Positions 46,344 to 56,399 of a DNA stretch of 64,000 nucleotides are shown here, piece after piece. Position numbers and translations under genes: made by a program. Within the stretch, counting starts at the first letter, position 1, and the number at the start of each line of letters is the position of its first letter. This DNA is from Pseudoscleropodium purum. Lineage: Eukaryota; Streptophyta; Bryopsida; Hypnales; Brachytheciaceae. The notes beneath the pieces are model-generated. The model had not been told where the DNA came from and did not search any database. It saw only the letters and a program-made list of their open reading frames with translations. The stretch covers positions 21,018,001 through 21,082,000 of the forward strand of contig OZ017803.1 in NCBI GenBank assembly GCA_963969395.1, read 5' to 3'.

Positions 46344-47741
46344 AGCCTGTTTACACTCCCTGCGCCTGCTGGCAGGGAGTCCCAAATTCGACTTGAGTTG
46401 AAATGCCTGAACATGCGGCGCACAGGCAGGAAGGAGTTTTTTGACAGCCACTTTCAAGTGGCAGGGGACCTACGGTTTGGCAGGGAACCTACCATGAATT
46501 GCTATAAAGGCTACAAATTGTGTAGGCCAAAGGATAATTATTTGTAAAAGTCCCTTGTGTGGGGAAACTACATTTGTAATTTTGTATGAAGGGGTGAAAC
46601 TTTGAAGAGCCACAACTCCTTCATGCGGATTCCGTTTTTGACGAAATTACTTGGGTTGGGTTTCAAATTAAGTCTAGTTTGTGTGGTTAAAATATTCGAC
46701 ATATAAGATGAAGTATAAATTAGTGGCATTTATTTTAGTGAAGACAACTTTTGATTTTGGGTTTTCAAACATAAGGGAGAATTCTCTAAAGTAGAGTAGT
46801 ACCAATAATGGAGCCCTATGCTTCTTCACCCAAAGGTACATTATGGATTTGCAATTCAACAATACCATGTACTCATTAGATACATTATAGGGTTTGGGGT
46901 ACTTTTTAGAAACACCTAGAAGTGTACCTTCAAGAATTCTTATCAAATTGTAGGATACTATAGAAATGATAAATTGACTTGGACTATTCTTCTACTTACT
47001 TTCCTCGTTTACAAAAATTACTTTCACTATAGATTTCCCATGCTAAAATTATAGCCATGAAATGTTACTTGGAACGGCCATTGATGTAACAAACTATCGT
47101 ATGGAATGGGGTGATGTTCAACAACAATCTGACAGTTCGTCTTGTGGTTTATATGTTATTGTGTATGCTATTGATATTGCCAATGGTGTAGACCCCAAAG
47201 ACGTTCAATATGTTGAAAAAGAAATGAGGTCACATTTTTTGTATTGTTTGGATAGAGACATGTTAAAACCATTTCCAAGATTTATTTAGACATATTTTAT
47301 ACTGTTTATTGTATTTCGGATTGTAAACAATAGAATTTAAATACAATTTTGATTATTCATAATTGGCTTGCAATGGTAAAACATTGAAAATCCAAAAACC
47401 AAAGCTCCTTTCACTATATTGCATGCCATTAATTAATACTACATTAGATGGGTTTGCAAATTCTACTACACAAACTAGACTTGATGTGGGACTTAACCCA
47501 AGTGATTTCGTCAAAAAGCGAGTTGAGATGAAGAAGTTATAGCTTATCAAAGTTTCACCTTGTCATCCAAAAGATTGATTAGGGTAATTCCTTGGGATTA
47601 AATACCATTTAGTGTAAAGGATTTGGGGCTAAAGGAGGGTTACTTTTTCTGCTTGCCAGCAGGATGTGGGAACCACTTCTACTCCCTGCCGCAGGCAGAT
47701 GCGGGTTGCCTGCACCGGCCAGCAGGGAGTGTAAACGGGCT
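46344..47741. mobile_element. TIR-bounded DNA element carrying a Ulp1-protease fragment
   Basis: The ends are a 20-bp terminal inverted repeat with one mismatch: AGCCTGTTTACACTCCCTGC at 46344-46363, and AGCCCGTTTACACTCCCTGC read on the minus strand from 47741. Just inside each end, CTCCCTGC pairs with GCAGGGAG to form a second, smaller hairpin (46356-46379 and 47682-47729). A TA dinucleotide overlaps both outer edges; no longer target duplication is seen. The interior is AT-rich and holds the C48 fragment listed next. Confidence 0.65.
47062..47289 (+). pseudogene. Ulp1-like (C48) cysteine protease, C-terminal fragment
   Basis: The frame holds QQQSDSSSCGLYVIVYA, the catalytic Gln and Cys motif of SUMO/ULP1 proteases. 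Helices follow, down to LKPFPRFI and a stop. The catalytic His and Asp that precede this part are not visible upstream, so it is a 75-codon fragment. Ulp1-like genes are often carried by plant DNA transposons (for example some MULEs), which fits its position between inverted repeats. Confidence 0.7.
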
Positions 47742-47960
47742 AGTTAAAAGCCAACTTGCTTCCGTCCCTGTACACGACTTGCTTGACCCTGGAACGCCGG
47801 GCTGGCCACAGTGGAAATCATTTCAAAATCTGTTTTGGGAAGGGAAGATCTTCTACGGTGGTTTGACTTGCAAGGACTACTTTTGCAATTTTGGAGGCTA
47901 GTGATTCACACATTCATAGAAAAGGATGATTTCAAAGGTCACCCTTTTCGCATTCAAGGG

Positions 47961-49126
47961 TTAAAGTCCTAAAGCATGATTTAAAGGCATTTTTCACGTT
48001 TAGATAGGTCCTTCCTAGTGCAATATTTGTTGAATTCTTGTGAAATTTTTACAAAAGCATCTTTCATAACTAGCTTGATGCTTCAAAAATATTAGACCAA
48101 TCCAAGTCACAATTCAAAAAGTTATGTCTCAAAAAGACATTTTTCTCAAATGATAGGCAATGATAGATAAGGTACACTATCCCATTCTAGACCAAATGGG
48201 AGCAAATCCATTGTAGGCTAATTTATGTTAAAGGTACTCAAAAACCACCATTTTTAGTACAAGTATCAAATTTTTGGAAAAAGAAAACGCTTTTTTTTAC
48301 ATATATAAATGTAGGATCTTGTAGTATGTAGTATCAGAAACATGTAATAAAAATTTTAGACATTTCCACTACATGGATTGCAAGATATAAGCATTCAAAT
48401 TCATTCAATTTTTTTTTTCCCTTCAAAAAGTAGGGCAGCTGCACTTTACAAGCTCATTTTTCTATGAAAAAATGACCCAAATGGTGATATTTCTTTGGAT
48501 TATTTTTCCTAGACAAGTTGGCCACATGCTTGAAAAATTTCAGATCATTTGAAAGTACAACATATAGGAAAAAAAATAATAAATAGGTAGTGGTAGAGAA
48601 TGATTCAAAATACTAAATTATTAAGAAATTAAATATGGAATTGACAATTGACAATCCAAATGGTTGAAATTTTGTAATAAACAATCTACAATTCTACATC
48701 CTATAAATATATTTTTTTCTAAAAATATTGAAAATTGGATAAGATAAAGGATTTCAAAGTTTATTCTATAGTAGGGAATCCATAACTACCCACAAACAAA
48801 AAATCCTCATAACTTTTGACTTATTGATCAAAATGGAATGATTCAAAGCTTTCCATATATACATGACTCTTAAAAACCAATTTCAAATTTTGTTTCTAAA
48901 AAAAGTGATTTTCTTTATCTGCCCAAACTACCCAAGTACAAAAAAAAATAACATATTAGGCTATAACCTTTGATTCCTATTTCCAAATGTCATGATATTC
49001 AATGCATATGAAAGATATTCCTTGTCCGTATCTTTAAATAAAATTTGGAAATTTCCAATCACACAGACCTACCCAAAATTTCTATGTAACCAAAAACGGC
49101 AACCTAGTCCTTTAATTAGAGGTTAA
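47961..49126 (+). mobile_element. TTAA-flanked element, family F, copy 1
   Basis: About 1166 bp from TTAAAGTCCTAAAGC to TTAATTAGAGGTTAA. Its middle matches 38138-38690. Its right third (CATAACTACCCACAAAC, CAAAATGGAATGATTCAAAG, CTGCCCAAACTACC, CTATGTAACCAAAAACGGC) matches the right half of the foldback element at 17988-18648. It is the longest TTAA element seen here, but it encodes nothing recognisable. Confidence 0.6.
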
Positions 49127-50815
49127 CAAAATTTAGTCTACAATAGGCTAGCTTCTATTTGGTCTAGATTGGAGTAATTTAACTTAGGTCCAATTGGGCT
49201 AAAAATGTATATACATACTCTCAACAGGCTTATTAACATAATCTCAAAAGTTGAAAGGCAAAATGAGCATTTGATTTCAACTTACAAGCCTTTGAAATTG
49301 GACTTTGTAAGTTTTGAACATTGTTCAAAGAAGGAAAACCCAACTTCAACTTCATGCATTTCTCAATTGTTACTAATGATTCCCCTATAACTAACTATCC
49401 TACATTTTTTAGAATTGTCCAAGCCAAAATGGTCTACGGATTATGTATTTACAAAGTCTTGATTCTACAACTATGTTTTTGTAAAGATAGAAGCTATTTA
49501 ATTATTGTTGAAAAAAAAATTGAGCGAAGACACAAAAATTGTGCCTACGAGAAGTGAGTACTTTATGTATCATAGTCAAGGCCCAATTTATAAGTCAATA
49601 TGTGTTCTTAAGTGAAGGAGTTTCATTTTTATACTAGCTTGTATGTTCATCAGTTGGCTTAGGATTTTGATTGAGTTGTTACGGTACTACACATATGACA
49701 TATGAGCTTGTATATTCGTGATGGAGGTTCTCTATGAATGCATACATGAGCAACCAAAGTTTAGGAAGGCGACTTGAGCATTGCTTGAGATTGTTATACA
49801 CATATATTATCAAAGTGCAATATATGGTTGCATTGACTACCTTCACTTCGCACTTCTTCTAGAGCCTTATATACTACAAGAACTTATACATTCTATCGAT
49901 GCATGGGTTCTTCTAGTAAAGCAACAATTGAGGATGTGTTAAGTGAAAGACACCACACTCATTCGGGTTAGCTTTTTTCCAATCTCTGTAGTTCTTTTGT
50001 TGGTTTGACCCATTGCATGGGTAGAAGGTTTAGTACTAACATGGAAGTTGTAACTTTTAAGGATGATAAACAAAGTCTACCATGTTAATTTGGTACTATG
50101 GTCACTATATTGTCAACATTTCCTTTTGAAACCATATTTTTTGAGGGGGTCATATATTTCTAGTCTTCAAGAATTATGATTGATACTTCATGAATTAGCT
50201 CATATCAAATTCAACTATGCTAAGAGCTTCCAAAGGTAGTAGGGAAAGGAAAAAAAAAATTTAATTTAAAAATTAAACTTGCAAAACTCTAATGAATGAT
50301 GAAATATAGCCAAACATGGCACTTTCATAGAGTGCATAGTATACTAAGAATTTTCCAAAAACTTTGAATCACTCAAAAAAATGGTGAAAAGCTAGTATTG
50401 TTACTCAATAGGTGTCACATTGTACTGTAAAACTTTCATAAGAGGAAAACCTCATGATAGAAGTCAAACAATGTTGTGTACATGAAAAGTCAAAAAGTCA
50501 AAAACTCAACAATGCTAGTATGTGAGCATAAAAATGCAAGCATGCAAGCTTTTCAAAAGTAGATATATAAGTAGATATACTACAACAATTGAAGATGCTT
50601 ATAATATAAACAACTATGATATATATTTTTATATTAAAGTTACATTATAATCATGAAAAGATTTCTATAATATATACACTTAAAACATAGGTGTACAATC
50701 TTCTAAACTCATGAGCTCACACTCTTAGGCTTACATAAAAACAACCCTCTACAAAAACTTCGACAAAAGCAACTGCAACTAGGCCTCATGACTTGTATGG
50801 AACATCGTGAAGGGG
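49127..50815. other. Intergenic region, no gene recognised
   Basis: AT-rich, moderately complex DNA. Frames at 49205-49557 have no recognisable motif. A dispersed repeat at about 50480-50760 matches 25040-25370. Confidence 0.4.
50480..50760 (+). repeat. Dispersed repeat (partner at 25040-25370)
   Basis: Direct copy of the repeat at 25040-25370 with small indels; it ends about 55 bases before the nested family E elements. Confidence 0.65.
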
Positions 50816-51275
50816 TTAACCTTGCAAGGATGGGTTGGTCTCAATGGAAATCATCATCCTTTTTGATACAATGTGCATCATCTACTTTAACCCTGTAAGG
50901 CCGTTGCAAACACTAAGTGTCCGATGGATGACAGATTATTCCTCTATACAGGACAGAAGTACAACTATTCGTCTTCCAAGTTTTGTTGTGAAAAGAAAAC
51001 TTCTACAGTAGTTTGACTTCCAATGAATACTTTTCCATTTTTTAAGCAATTAATTCCCACAGTATTAGAAAATGATGATTTCAATGGAGACTGGCCCATC
51101 CTTACAGGGTTAAGAAAACCAAAAGCACTCATTTCGAGGACAAGCTACTATAGAAAGTCTCCCCACTTTGCACAAAATTCCAAGAATGAACAATGGCACT
51201 TCTGTCCTACATGCAAAGATTCTTTGTCATTCAGCGGACACTTAATAGTATCAGCGTCAGCGTTACAGGGTTTAA
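50816..51275 (+). mobile_element. Family E element, copy 4, interrupted by another family E element
   Basis: The left part (50816-50890) starts TTAACCTTGCAAGGATGGG and includes GAAATCATCATCC. The right part (51110-51275) includes GCACTTCTGTCCTACATGC, GTCATTCAGCGGACACTTAA and ends CGTTACAGGGTTTAA. Between them lies a complete reversed copy flanked by TTAA. The break falls at the position equivalent to the TTAA in ATCAACCGCTTAAAAAATGG of the copy at 39441. Confidence 0.75.
50887..51113 (-). mobile_element. Family E element, copy 5, nested in copy 4
   Basis: A 227-bp element in reverse orientation, bounded by TTAACCCTGTAAGG (50887) and CCTTACAGGGTTAA (ending 51113). The TTAA at each edge is the target duplication. 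Confidence 0.8.
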
Positions 51276-51549
51276 GTTAGTACTGCATTGTAACTTAGCC
51301 CCACTTGTTGCACTGTGGAGTATGGACTCACTGTTGATAAAGCTTTTAACAGTCACCTTTTGGTCCGCCGGCACGTTTTCCGGTTCTTTACTACTTGCTA
51401 GTTGCTACCGATGATTCCATCTCTGACTGTACAGTACTGCAGTTCACGCAATCTTGCACTCCTCGATTGTTACCGACGATTCCCATTACTAAACTGTCTT
51501 AAGTTAGAAAGAGATCATTTACAGATACTGTGGAAACTCACCGTCCTTT
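51276..51549 (+). other. GC-richer segment resembling the region upstream of the kinase at 59515
   Basis: AGTTAGTACTGCATTGTAA, then CACTTGTTGCACTGTGGA and ACTGTTGATAAA, recur at 58665-58725 as AGTTAGTACTGCATTGTAA, CACTTATTGCATTGTGGA and ATGTTGATAAA. In both places the block directly follows the right end of a TTAA element. No coding frame follows here, so it may be an orphaned promoter-like fragment. Confidence 0.45.
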
Positions 51550-52480
51550 TTAACCCCTAAATTCCCATTGTCTCCTCGGGGAACAAATCAGATTTCGGGC
51601 AGGTTCCTGTGATTTCAATTTTTGGTGAATTGTTTTGAAACTTTCCCGTAAGATAGAAAAACTGATTATCTACTTGGGAATATAATTTTTATTTCAATTG
51701 GTGCCTAAGAGTAAAAGTTATACCACAAAAAGCCTAAAACTGAACTCGGCGGGCAACACAAAAAAAAAATTTAATTTAAAAAATATATATATATATATTA
51801 TTTTTCCCTGAAATTTTTTCTTTTTGTCTATATGTGAAGCTTTGATTCATTCTATTTGGACTAATAATGAGAAAGTTAAAGACAATTTTGGTTTTGGGAC
51901 AATTTCAGCATCTTCTCGAAAAAATAACTTGTAGGGTTCATTTCTGAATGCAATTTTCACAATTTCTTACAATTTTTTTTTGGAGAATGTTGTGTGCTAA
52001 AATAATCTCACCATTGGAATTATTGTCTTCCAATCCCATCTTGGAGTTATTAACGATTCTTTTTTTTTTTCCAATCTTAGACCTACTTCTACTTAACATT
52101 TTTTTAAGGAATGAAAATCAAGTGTTTTTAAAAAAAAAAAAAAAATTCTAGACTTTCAACTCAATTCTTCAACATAAAAAATTTTAAATTCAAAGACTGT
52201 AGTGCAAAACAAATTCACAATTGGCGGTCAAAGTCATTTGAAATTGCAGGCCAGTGTTCAAAAAAACTTTCTTTTTCAACTTTGAATGCTAATATCTTCC
52301 AATCTATACGGTCAAACTTAATGAAATTTTTACTATATGAGCTAAGACAAGTAAAGTACAAGATCTTACAATTAGATTATAAAAAAATGATTTTTTTTTG
52401 TATTCTTGGATGAACACAGCAAAAACGACAGTTTTAAGTGGTTTTTGACAAGAAAATGACCTTGGGAATTTAGGGGTTAA
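51550..52480 (+). mobile_element. TTAA-flanked element, family A, copy 2
   Basis: A 931-bp relative of 39686-40605, from TTAACCCCTAAATTCCCATTG to TTGGGAATTTAGGGGTTAA. Both ends are better preserved here than in copy 1 and give a 12-bp terminal repeat TTAACCCCTAAA. No coding capacity. Confidence 0.78.
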
Positions 52481-52741
52481 GAGCATCCCCACCAACTAGT
52501 TCCGTACCCTTAAAAATTTAGGGAGAGGACCTCAAATGCAGATAGAGATGTAGAAACTCCTTGCACCAATCTGCTTCCAAATTCTATATCCCTAAATTAT
52601 ACAAAATTCTGTAAAATGTTGGGTGAGTTCTGTATCCAGAGGCTCGTTTGCAAGACTAGCGAGGTCTCATCTGTATCTAGTCAAGGTTGATTGCTTTGGC
52701 ACTTCAAATTTGGGGATACAAAAGCCCTTCGTGGGGTTGCT
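52481..52741. mobile_element. MITE with GAGCATCCCCA ends
   Basis: The left end reads GAGCATCCCCACCAAC right after a TTAA; the right end, on the other strand, reads AGCAACCCCACGAAG right before a TTAA. The interior repeats short words such as AATTTAGGG and TATCCC in both orientations. GAGCATCYCCA ends are typical of a common plant MITE type with short T/A-rich target duplications. It sits exactly at the TTAA between the family A element and a family D fragment. Confidence 0.6.
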
Positions 52742-52745
52742 TTAA

Positions 52746-53480
52746 GGCGTGCAAGTTTGCTCAACTCCAAACTGCTCGAGGCACCCGAATTTGGTGTTTG
52801 CAAAACTTTGAAGTTAATCCTAGAGCGCTCCGATGTCCAATTTTTGAACGACAAATAGAATGAAATTTAGTTTTCTTTCTCATTATTGCTTGGATGAAAG
52901 TCATCTAATTTGTAGAGACACTTTATTAAGTTTTTGTTCTATCCAATGGTTGGATTTGGTTCATATTTTTTTGAAATTACAGATGTGAAAGTGTGTCAAG
53001 CCAAAAATTGCATTGATTTTAGTTCAAAACTGAATTTGCAAAAATGAGGTCATAGATCTAAATAACACAAAAATTTCAAAAAATCACCATATCAAGAGTA
53101 CCTCATTTCAAATCCATTCAAACAAGTTTTACTCAAAAAATGATAGTATTTTGCTTGTAATTGAATTTAGAAGGAATTTTCAAAACTTCCCCTTCAAAAT
53201 TTATAAAAAAAATATTAATGAAAGCACTAGTAGATCTAACCGTATGGATAGAATCTAAAATTCAAAATCTACAACTTTTATTTGTACATCAATTCCAAAA
53301 TATTCTTCCAAATAGCATTTTATAATAATATTTTCCAAATTGTCAATATGTTTAGGGGTTAAATAAAACCTAATCAAGTTGCTATTATTAATAGTTTATA
53401 TTTTTGGAAAGTTCTTCTTGAGGTCTAGTTTTACATTAGCAAAAAAATCATGACCAAAATCAATAGAAAATCAAATGATT
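52746..53480 (+). mobile_element. Family D element, copy 3, interrupted by a family B element
   Basis: The left part reads GAGGCACCCGAATTTGGTGT then TTGCAAAACTTTGAAG; after the insert the sequence resumes TTAAATAAAACCTAATCAAG, then AGTTCTTCTTGAGGTCTAGT. Both parts match, in order and without gap, the reverse complement of 17490-17630 in family D copy 1. The outer right boundary is approximate. Confidence 0.75.
52814..53362 (+). mobile_element. TTAA-flanked element, family B, copy 2, nested in family D
   Basis: A 549-bp element from TTAATCCTAGAGCGCTCCGA to ATGTTTAGGGGTTAA. It aligns with 40602-41175. Removing it and one TTAA restores the uninterrupted family D sequence seen at 17584-17587, which proves insertion with a 4-bp TTAA duplication. 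Confidence 0.85.
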
Positions 53481-53601
53481 TCTATTCATTTTTGTTGTTT
53501 AGAACATTGTAAGGACTTTCTATAAAAGCCAACAAAATGACACGCACTTTCTATTCATTTGGAAAGTGCAATGACCAAATAAATAGAATTTCAAGGAATT
53601 T

Positions 53602-53675
53602 GGAATCTTTTAGAAATATTTTAGAATATTTTAGGAATCTTTTAGAATATTTTAGGAATCTTTTAGAATGTTTTG
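53602..53675 (+). repeat. Short tandem repeat GGAATCTTTTAGAATATTTTA
   Basis: About three copies; the last two are 21 bases apart (53634, 53655) and the first is longer by about 11 bases. Confidence 0.75.
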
Positions 53676-53879
53676 TTTCATTGTAGTAGGGCAAGGTTAA
53701 CACATTGAAAACCTTTAGTTACCAATTGTGAGATTATGTCGCTTGAATTTCAAAAAGAAAGTATTTTCAACCCTTCAATTTTCAAATGAATAATTAGATT
53801 TCATCTTTCATGACAAACTTTTTGGACAAAAATTTGTAGATTCTACAACTTATTACTCTCTATAATATGTTGAAGAAGT

Positions 53880-54498
53880 AAGTTGGAAATAAATAAGAAA
53901 TATTTCAACAAAAAAATATTCTATATTCATGCTTGAAAAAAATTATAAAAAAAGACGTAGAGTATGATTTAAAATACTAAATTGTTAACAATTTAGTTGC
54001 AGGAATGAAAAATTCCAATACCAATGTTTGTAATGTTGTAATAAAAATCCACATTCAATAAGTTGTTTGTTTTTTGGAAAAATTGCAAATTGGATTAACA
54101 AAAGACTTGAAGTTCATTTTTGAGTAGAGATTACTTAATTGCCTAGAAAATAAAACTCCTCATACAATTCTTCTTAGTACAAATGCAATGATTCTAAGCT
54201 TTTCAAGTAAATATAAATGTAAGAAACCAAGTTGAATGGATTTTTTTTTAAGAAAATGATTTTTTTTGAGTTGGCCAAGTTGCCCACCAAGCAATTAAAA
54301 TTATATTTCATGCAATAACTTTTAATTATGTAGTCAAAAGTTACAAAAATTGTTGTGGCTAGCTTGAAGCTACACTTTGACCACATATTATGTGAAAATT
54401 TTGAAGAAAAACAAAAAAAACTTCATTTGTAATAAGTTGCATGCCCACAATTATTACTATGTTGCCAAAGAAACACCATTTGGTCTTTTAGGAGTTAA
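53880..54498 (+). mobile_element. Family F element, copy 3 (right part)
   Basis: Shares AATACTAAATTGTTA, AATGTTGTAATAAA.(A)ATC, CAATAACTTTTAATTATGTAG and GTCAAAAGTTACAAAAATTG with family F and C elements. Ends TTTGGTCTTTTAGGAGTTAA. Left end not located. Confidence 0.6.
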
Positions 54499-54645
54499 AA
54501 CACCGTGGTTGGAATTCTTTGTACAATGAACTTTTTTTCAACTTAATCATTTGCAAGGCATTTTTTAAAAAACTCAGCATACTTTGCTGGCCATTTTGAT
54601 ATAGTAAAATAACTCTTTTTCAAAAAACTTTGAGCCTAAAAAAGT

Positions 54646-54862
54646 TGTTAAATCAAGTTAAGTTTCATCTCCAAAAATCCGTTTGAGATTTCAAGACTCC
54701 AATTAAAATTTATGAACAAATTTTAGAGAAGGGTTGGAAGAAACATTTTCTTTGATATTTTGAAACATCCTCTATGAAATTTGTTCATAACTTTTTATTG
54801 GAGTCACCAAATCTCAAACAGATTTTTGGAGATGAAACTTAATCTGATTTAACAAATTTTCT
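54646..54862. repeat. Inverted repeat with about 85-bp arms
   Basis: AAGTTTCATCTCCAAAAATC (54661) faces GATTTTTGGAGATGAAACTT (54821). The pairing continues through GTTTGAGATTTC/GAATCTCAAAC-like, ACTCCAATTAAAA/TTTTATTGGAGT and ATTTATGAACAAATTTTA/AAATTTGTTCATAA. The spacer is about 40 bases. A transcript would form a hairpin of miRNA- or siRNA-precursor size. Confidence 0.75.
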
Positions 54863-54976
54863 CAATTGAATGTTTTTTCCTATTCTTAAATGGCTGCCAA
54901 AATTTGTTGAGTTAGAAAGCACAAAATTCTAAATGCATAAGTAAGAAACAAATATTAATATTTCACGTCTAATTAC

Positions 54977-55075
54977 AAGTGTGGTGTACTAGTTAGGACT
55001 TTTAATTATTGAGTCCAAGGTCTTGGGGTTCAAATCCCATGGGCAACTTGTGATTGCTAGAGAGAGAAAAAAAAA
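54977..55075 (+). repeat. tRNA-derived SINE-like head
   Basis: GGTGTACTAGTTAGGAC (54983) fits a Pol III A box and GGTTCAAATCCC (55027) is a consensus B box, about 35 bases apart. Between them GGACT and AGTCC pair like an anticodon stem, but the loop is too long for a functional tRNA. An A-rich run follows at 55067. Most likely a decayed SINE or tRNA pseudogene. Confidence 0.5.
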
Positions 55076-55129
55076 GTGTTCAATTTTTTTTGCTACCCAC
55101 AAATTTCAGGCAACAAAACATATTGAACT

Positions 55130-55784
55130 CTTTTCTTTTTTTCTACTCCTTAGAATTGATCATATTAATACATGTCATCAACAAATTTCTATCGATGATC
55201 AACTGTCAACGCCAACACTTTTCTATTGATTTGGATGTTGAGTTTTCTATTAGTATTAGCATCAAAAATCTGATCTTGAAAATAAATGATAGTGATTTTT
55301 CTATTGAAGATTTTGTGCAAAGGTACCCATTGCAATCTTGAACTCCCGTAGTGTTGAGAGCTCTTGGAAATCAACCTCAAATGCACTAGATCGTGGAGAA
55401 AAAATTACATTCAAACTTCATTTATAAAAATTATAGAGTAGATTTTAAGAAGCTATAAATTGATTGGAGTTATACATGTTAGGCCCTTTAACCTCCTAGT
55501 TTTTTGGTCACCAACTTTTTAGATTTGACTTGTGAAAAGAGGGTTGAAAGACTTCACATCACTTTTATAGTTTTAACACCCTCATGGGCAAACATTATAA
55601 TCTTTCTCTCCATAAGTGATATTGTTGTGTTTTTTTTCCTATGAAATCTCTAACATGTCTAATTTGAATTTGTATGGTTGCAATTCCAAAAGAATTGATA
55701 CAGTTTATCAAAATGTTGGCATTTTTTTAAATTTAGAGCAAATTCCAAGAAGCTCAAAACAAACCTTGGGCATTTAGGGGTTAA
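55130..55784 (+). mobile_element. Family D element, copy 2
   Basis: Reverse-complement partner of 16997-17640, ending CCTTGGGCATTTAGGGGTTAA at 55784. Shared words include TGCAATCTTGA.CTCCCGTAG, TTGAGAGCTCTTG, GACTTGTGAAAAG and ACATGTCTAATTTGAATTTG. The left end is unclear and may be interrupted by the SINE-like sequence just before it. Confidence 0.7.
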
Positions 55785-56399
55785 GCTCTCATGGCTAGTG
55801 TTTTTTTAGGGCTTTTCAACCATTGGGTAGGTGGCCTCAGTATCGAAGAGGTCCTGCTTTGTTTGGCTCTTCTTGGATTTTTTGTGCAACTTTGGGTAGT
55901 CTCTGACTACAACAAATTCCTAGGTTGGATGGCTTTTTATTTTTTGGAGGCAATGTAAGCATTGGCATTAACTCATTTAGAATGAAGTCAATTAGGCAAA
56001 CAAGCAATTTTGTTGTCATTTAGGCAATGTTGGAAATTGCAAAATTAAATATTAGGCATGACCTTGAAGGAAAGAAAGTACCATTGACTTCATTACAACA
56101 ATAATTTTTTGTCAAATAAGTAGCAAGTGAATATATTGATGTAAGAATATACAAGTAGACACGTATATTGCATAATCAAATCAAAACTAAAGACAGATCA
56201 TCTAAAACTTGCAATTATATATATAGAAGAAATATTGTGGTCTTTAGAGGAGTGGACTTGCAAAACAACAAAAACACTTCAATTAGGACCTAAACCCAAA
56301 ACACTTTGATTATAAAGAGTAGTGAAGCAAATATTTGATGCATAATTTGGTAATAACCAATAACATTTGTGGACGTAGAAGACACTGCAACCAAACACA
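55785..56399. other. AT-rich DNA, no gene recognised
   Basis: Moderately complex sequence between a family D element and a hAT relic. No motif-bearing frame was found. Confidence 0.35.

Noticed and set aside
54977..55050. Functional tRNA gene
   Set aside because: The A and B boxes are present but the anticodon loop is too long and no acceptor stem pairs.
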